Positions 60,563 through 64,000 of a stretch of 64,000 bases of DNA are shown here, piece by piece. Position 1 is the first letter of the stretch; each line of letters opens with the position of its first letter. The notes below the pieces were generated by a model. The model ran no database searches. It was not told where the DNA came from and saw only the letters and a list, made by a program, of their open reading frames with translations. A program made the position numbers and the translations under genes. The DNA comes from SVTX01 sp964526505. GTDB lineage: Bacteria > Bacillota > Clostridia > Oscillospirales > CAG-272. Where the stretch lies: NCBI GenBank assembly GCA_964526505.1, contig CAZGJC010000002.1, positions 10,866 to 74,865 of the forward strand. The letters are read 5' to 3'.

Positions 60563-62422
60563 ATGAACGCAAAGTTTAATGAGATTTTAAAACAAGTATC
60601 CAAACCCGGAAGATACTCCGGTGGAGAATACGGACAAGTTATCAAAGATAAGGAAAAAATAAAGGCGAGATTTGCCTTTGCTTTTCCCGATACGTATGAA
60701 ATAGGAATGTCAAATCTCGGAATCAGAATTCTTTATAACTGTCTCAATAACGAGGAAGATATTTGGTGCGAACGTGTCTATGCACCGTGGGTTGATATGC
60801 AGGAAAAAATGATTGAGAATAATATTCCGCTTTGGGCACACGAAAGCAAAGATAACGTTTCCGATTTTGATTTTCTCGGATTTACACTGCAATATGAAAT
60901 GTGTTATACAACCGTTTTGAATATGCTCCAATTATCCGGAATGCCACTTCGTTCACGTGACCGTGGAGAGGAGTTCCCTCTTGTTATAGGCGGTGGTCCT
61001 TGTGCGTATAATCCGGAACCAATTGCAGACTTTTTTGATTTGTTTAATATAGGCGAAGGCGAGCATATGCTTGTGGAAATCGTCAAATTATACATTCAAA
61101 TGCACGATGAGGGTCGTTACAATAAAGCGGACTTTCTGCACGAGGCAGCAAAAACAATTCCCGGTGTATACGTTCCTTCGCTTTATACGGTAGAATATAA
61201 CGAGGACGGAACCATAAAGGCGTATACTCCGATATATGACGATATTCCTTCTAAAATAACGAAGAGAATAATAGAAGACATGGATACTGCACTTTTCCCA
61301 AAGTCTGTCGTTATGCCGTACACCGAAGTTGTACACGATAGAATAATGCTTGAAGTTTTCAGAGGATGTATAAGAGGTTGCCGTTTCTGCCAGGCGGGTA
61401 TTATATATCGACCCGTTCGTGAAAAAACGCCTGATGTTTTGAATGAGCAGGCCAAATGCCTTTTTGAAAACACAGGCTATGAAGAAATATCTCTTTCGTC
61501 CCTATCTATAAGCGACTATACGGGGTTACCGGAACTTACCGATAAACTCCTGGATTGGACTAACGAGAATATGGTTAGTTTCTCGCTTCCGTCGTTGCGT
61601 GTTGATAGTTTCACAAAAGAACTTATGGATAAAGTGGCATCGGTACGTTCTTCTTCTCTTACCTTTGCTCCCGAGGCTGGGACTCAAAGACTTCGTGACG
61701 TTATAAACAAAAACGTGCGTGAAGATGATCTTATGCGTGCTGTCAACGTTGCGTTTACTGCCGGAAAAACACAGGTAAAACTTTATTTTATGCAGGGATT
61801 GCCGACTGAGACCGAGAATGACCTTCGAGGAATTCCCGAACTTGCCAAAAAAGTAATTGAAGCATACTACGCTAATCCCAACAGAAACAAGGGAAGACAG
61901 CCACAGGTTACTTTCAGTGTATCTTGCTTCATTCCGAAACCGTTTACACCGTTTCAGTGGGAGCCTCAGGATTCTCTGGAAATTCTTGAACAGAAACAGG
62001 AATTTATAGGTGAGTGCGTTAATGACAGAAAAATCAAATATCAGCACCACGACGCAAAAACGTGTCGTATAGAAGCGGTTCTGGCACGTGGAGACAGAAG
62101 ACTTGCGGATGCACTTGAACTTGCTTGCTCGGAGGGCTTTAAATTTGATGCGTGGAGCGAGTTCTTTGATTATGACAAATGGATATCCGTTTTTGAAAGA
62201 ACGGGCGTTGATCCCTCTTTTTATGCCAACAGAACTTGGTCGTATGATGAAATTTTGCCGTGGGATATCATCGATTGTGGCGTTTCAAAGGAATTTCTCA
62301 TACGTGAGAGTAAAAAAGCACATGAGGGAGTATCTACACCGAACTGTCGTGAAAAATGTTCAGGGTGCGGTGCTAATAAATTAGGAGGTGAGCGAACGTG
62401 TTGCCCGAAAATAAAAAAATAA
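60563..62422 (+). CDS. B12-binding-domain radical SAM protein, TIGR03960 type
   Basis: Radical SAM enzyme of 619 residues in the TIGR03960 family, common in clostridia and other anaerobes, always next to the DUF2344 protein that follows. The N-terminal part is B12-binding-like (GRYSGGEYGQVIKD, RFAFAFPDTYEIGMSNLG, LGFTLQYEMCYTTVLNML). The radical SAM core has FRGCIRGCRFCQAGIIYRPVRE (CxxxCxxC, about residue 270) and SLSSLSISDYTGLPEL. The C terminus ends with a cysteine cluster (CREKCSGCGANKLGGERTCC). The substrate is unknown; a role in RNA modification or ribosome-linked chemistry has been suspected. GAAGGGA precedes the start. Confidence 0.92.
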   Translation: MNAKFNEILKQVSKPGRYSGGEYGQVIKDKEKIKARFAFAFPDTYEIGMSNLGIRILYNCLNNEEDIWCERVYAPWVDMQEKMIENNIPLWAHESKDNVSDFDFLGFTLQYEMCYTTVLNMLQLSGMPLRSRDRGEEFPLVIGGGPCAYNPEPIADFFDLFNIGEGEHMLVEIVKLYIQMHDEGRYNKADFLHEAAKTIPGVYVPSLYTVEYNEDGTIKAYTPIYDDIPSKITKRIIEDMDTALFPKSVVMPYTEVVHDRIMLEVFRGCIRGCRFCQAGIIYRPVREKTPDVLNEQAKCLFENTGYEEISLSSLSISDYTGLPELTDKLLDWTNENMVSFSLPSLRVDSFTKELMDKVASVRSSSLTFAPEAGTQRLRDVINKNVREDDLMRAVNVAFTAGKTQVKLYFMQGLPTETENDLRGIPELAKKVIEAYYANPNRNKGRQPQVTFSVSCFIPKPFTPFQWEPQDSLEILEQKQEFIGECVNDRKIKYQHHDAKTCRIEAVLARGDRRLADALELACSEGFKFDAWSEFFDYDKWISVFERTGVDPSFYANRTWSYDEILPWDIIDCGVSKEFLIRESKKAHEGVSTPNCREKCSGCGANKLGGERTCCPKIKK

Positions 62423-63129
62423 AATCTTGTTATTCGAAATTTGCACGTCCGATGCTCGATTCGCCTATAACCGTGAGAATTAAATTCTGTAAGGTGGGAA
62501 ATTTGCAGTTTATTTCGCACCTTGACCTTCAACGAACGTTTCACAGAATACTCGTGCGTTCCGGAATTCCGATGTGGTATACAAAAGGATTTAATCCACA
62601 CGCAAAACTTGTATTTGGACTCCCCTTGTCTGTCGGAACGGAAAGTATGTGTGAATTTGCGGATTTAAAAATCGAGCGAGAAATATCCTTTGATGAAATA
62701 ATAGAACAACTCAATTCCAATCTTACAAACGAGATGTATGTTCTCAAAGCATATTTGCCTACACGCAAATTTGCCGATATTGCATATGCAGATTACTCAA
62801 TTACAATCAAATCAGAGAAGTTGACAGTTGGGTGTGAGCGTGAAGTAATTGAACTATTCTCTTCTCCGATAAATATGATAAAACGATCAAAATCGGGAGA
62901 AAAAGAAGTCGATATTACACGATATATAAAATCCATTAATGTGGAAAGTTGCAACGGTGAGTTAAAAATACATACCGTTTTGTCTGCCGGAAGCAATGAA
63001 AATTTAAATCCGGAATATATTGTCAATGCAATTAAAAATAAATTTGATTTTATGAACCGAGAGTATAATCCGTCTTACAGAATTATGCGTAATACGGTAT
63101 ATGACCACGATATGTATGAATTTGAATAA
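62398..63129 (+). CDS. DUF2344 / TIGR03936 radical-SAM-associated protein
   Basis: Partner of the preceding radical SAM protein, with 243 residues. The family pattern is VRIKFCKVGNLQFISHLDLQRTFHRILVRSGIPMWYTKGFNPHAKLVFGLPLSVGTES (about residues 24-82), the most conserved block of DUF2344. In other genomes the two are fused or adjacent. The start is GTG at 62398, preceded by GGAGGTG inside the end of the radical SAM gene, so the two overlap by 25 bases and are translated together. The usual next genes, rng and rplU-rpmA, do not follow here. Confidence 0.9.
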   Translation: MLPENKKIKSCYSKFARPMLDSPITVRIKFCKVGNLQFISHLDLQRTFHRILVRSGIPMWYTKGFNPHAKLVFGLPLSVGTESMCEFADLKIEREISFDEIIEQLNSNLTNEMYVLKAYLPTRKFADIAYADYSITIKSEKLTVGCEREVIELFSSPINMIKRSKSGEKEVDITRYIKSINVESCNGELKIHTVLSAGSNENLNPEYIVNAIKNKFDFMNREYNPSYRIMRNTVYDHDMYEFE

Positions 63130-63150
63130 ATTTTTTTGGAGGATAAAAAT

Positions 63151-63570
63151 ATGGCTATCAAAATGAGGGTTTTGTGTTACCCTGAAAAGAAAAAATTACT
63201 CGCAATCGGTAATATGATTAAAGCGGAGTACGAACTCAATGTAAACTCTGTTGACAGAATACCACCTGCATATTCTTGTGATAAGGAAAGAATTGTTATT
63301 CTTGCTATAAATATCAAGGGCAATCTTCCCGACGATTACAGACTGTTTGTAAGAGAACTTACAAAGGCAAGAGCGGCAAACGTCGCAATTCTCACTGCCG
63401 GTGATGATGTTGCCGTTGAGAAAACAAAAGAAATACTGAAAGAAGCAGGCACAAACATTATAGATAACGTACATAAGATTAAAATGGGACTTTTCGACTC
63501 CAAAGTATCCGATGCCGAAAAATCGGAAATCCTTGCGTGGGTTGAACAAATCAAGGCTTCCTTGAATTAA
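63151..63570 (+). CDS. Small conserved-looking protein of unknown function
   Basis: A 139-residue soluble protein; GGAGG lies before ATG 63151. It starts IKMRVLCYPEKKKLLAIGNMIKAEY and alternates strands and helices (CDKERIVILAINIKGNLPDDYRLFVRELTKARAANVAILTAGDDVAVEKTKEILKEAG), which suggests a flavodoxin-like or receiver-like alpha/beta fold, with no Cys cluster or cofactor motif I can assign. It follows the radical SAM pair by 21 bases and ends in a terminator, so it is the last gene of that operon and may be a partner of it. Confidence 0.65.
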   Translation: MAIKMRVLCYPEKKKLLAIGNMIKAEYELNVNSVDRIPPAYSCDKERIVILAINIKGNLPDDYRLFVRELTKARAANVAILTAGDDVAVEKTKEILKEAGTNIIDNVHKIKMGLFDSKVSDAEKSEILAWVEQIKASLN

Positions 63571-63587
63571 ACGAATTATTAGGTAAA

Positions 63588-63637
63588 ATAAAAAGGCAAC
63601 GCATATCTGTAAAATAGATTTGCGATGCCTTTTTGCT
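63588..63637 (+). terminator. Terminator of the radical SAM operon
   Basis: Long imperfect stem (AAAAAGGCA...ATCT paired with AGAT...TGCCTTTTT, 63591-63635) with a seven-base loop, ending in TTTTTGC. Confidence 0.82.
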
Positions 63638-64000
63638 ATTTTAGAAATTCATCATTGAGTTGTTTACACATTATGCTTTGGATTTTTTTAACTTGAATGT
63701 TAGTCCCATTGTTCTATGTTGCGTTTGTATTCGATGAATCTGATTTTTTTGGAAACTCGAAGAATATGTACATTTCCAGATCGAATTTGGGTATAAATAA
63801 CATTTTTTCCATCCTAAATACCCGTTTCTCCCATATCCCGAAGAACGACATTGCCAAGTTTTTCTCATTTTTATACTCTGTTTTTGTATACCGACGTGTT
63901 CGGTTTGTATAAGTAATAATTATATTTTCATACAAAAATACACTTCGCATATGCGAAGTGTATTTTTGTATATACGAGAATAATTTTTCGATTATCTCTT
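63638..64000. other. Right-hand gene-free stretch
   Basis: Two overlapping minus-strand reading frames of 65 and 78 codons lack ribosome sites, and neither looks like a known family. Apart from the palindrome at 63930-63971 I see no definite feature; it could be a degraded gene. Confidence 0.4.
63930..63971. repeat. Perfect 42-base palindrome, probable bidirectional terminator
   Basis: Arms of 21 bases (63930-63950 and 63951-63971), centred on a CATATG core, match without error: ATACAAAAATACACTTCGCAT and its complement. The GC part CACTTCGC/GCGAAGTG is flanked by A-rich and T-rich tracts, as in two-way terminators. Confidence 0.85.

Noticed and set aside
63671..63950. Two overlapping minus-strand frames of 65 and 78 codons at the right end
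   Set aside because: No Shine-Dalgarno, start of the longer one lies in a palindrome, and they compete for the same DNA; perhaps one decayed gene.
1..64000. CRISPR arrays, tRNA and rRNA genes
   Set aside because: No regularly spaced repeats, cloverleaf or conserved rRNA segments seen on either strand.

Overview
This window is from the chromosome of a low-GC, spore-forming member of the Clostridia (Firmicutes). Several marker genes support that placement: both dipicolinate synthase subunits (dpaA, dpaB), the mother-cell regulator spoIIID, a PdaA-type cortex deacetylase, whiA, the TIGR03960/TIGR03936 radical-SAM pair, YerC, YqhQ and YwlG. It also has formate-tetrahydrofolate ligase, typical of anaerobic clostridia, and three MEP isoprenoid genes (ispD, ispE, ispF). 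I cannot name a genus. Genes are dense, intergenic gaps are AT-rich, and many promoters match the sigma-A consensus with exact 17-bp spacers.

Layout. 1-6.2 kb (minus): coaE, a lytic transglycosylase, an M18 aminopeptidase, prfA, a Sua5-type t6A synthase and the start of a GyrA/ParC-type topoisomerase, read as one run from a promoter shared back-to-back with the next block. 6.4-12.6 kb (plus): HAD phosphatase, murB, whiA, dnaE. 12.6-18 kb (minus): AI-2E-type permease, htpG, a TSCPD protein and phosphoglucomutase. 18.2-27.3 kb: ispE, acpP (minus), comEC, C-GCAxxG-C-C protein, phosphoesterase, class A PBP, a TspO-like protein, a DUF4430-like lipoprotein and a cytidylate-kinase-like protein. 27.3-37 kb: gpmI (minus), Mrp ATPase, YdcF-like protein, dpaBA (minus), rhaB, an unusual PRPP synthetase, YqhQ and YwlG.

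37.05-38.88 kb is the accessory island: a decayed plasmid-like element with an XRE regulator, a broken HUH-type Rep gene, iteron-like repeats, a ribbon-helix-helix gene and a probable small structured RNA. 38.9-46.9 kb: an SDR-fold protein lacking the usual catalytic Tyr, a metallo-beta-lactamase-fold hydrolase, a Na/Pi transporter, a Cys-rich protein, the hslO / methyltransferase / YerC operon and an XRE-TPR regulator. 47-52.4 kb (plus): fhs, tsaE, tsaB, rpiB, ispD, ispF, rpe. 52.5-56.3 kb: spoIIID (minus), an rRNA/tRNA methyltransferase, a DUF624-like membrane protein and two polysaccharide deacetylases (minus). 56.5-63.6 kb (plus): a small membrane protein, rlmB, a large membrane protein that looks like a catalytically dead P1B-type ATPase, the two radical-SAM-family genes and a small conserved-looking protein.

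The most unusual items are the pseudo-P-type ATPase with an acidic N-terminal tail (57.9-60.5 kb), the decayed replicon with its small RNA (37.1-38.9 kb), the ComEC whose C-terminal domain has lost its metal-binding motif, and sporulation-type promoters inferred ahead of spoIIID and dpaA. I found no CRISPR array, rRNA, tRNA, complete insertion sequence or known riboswitch.
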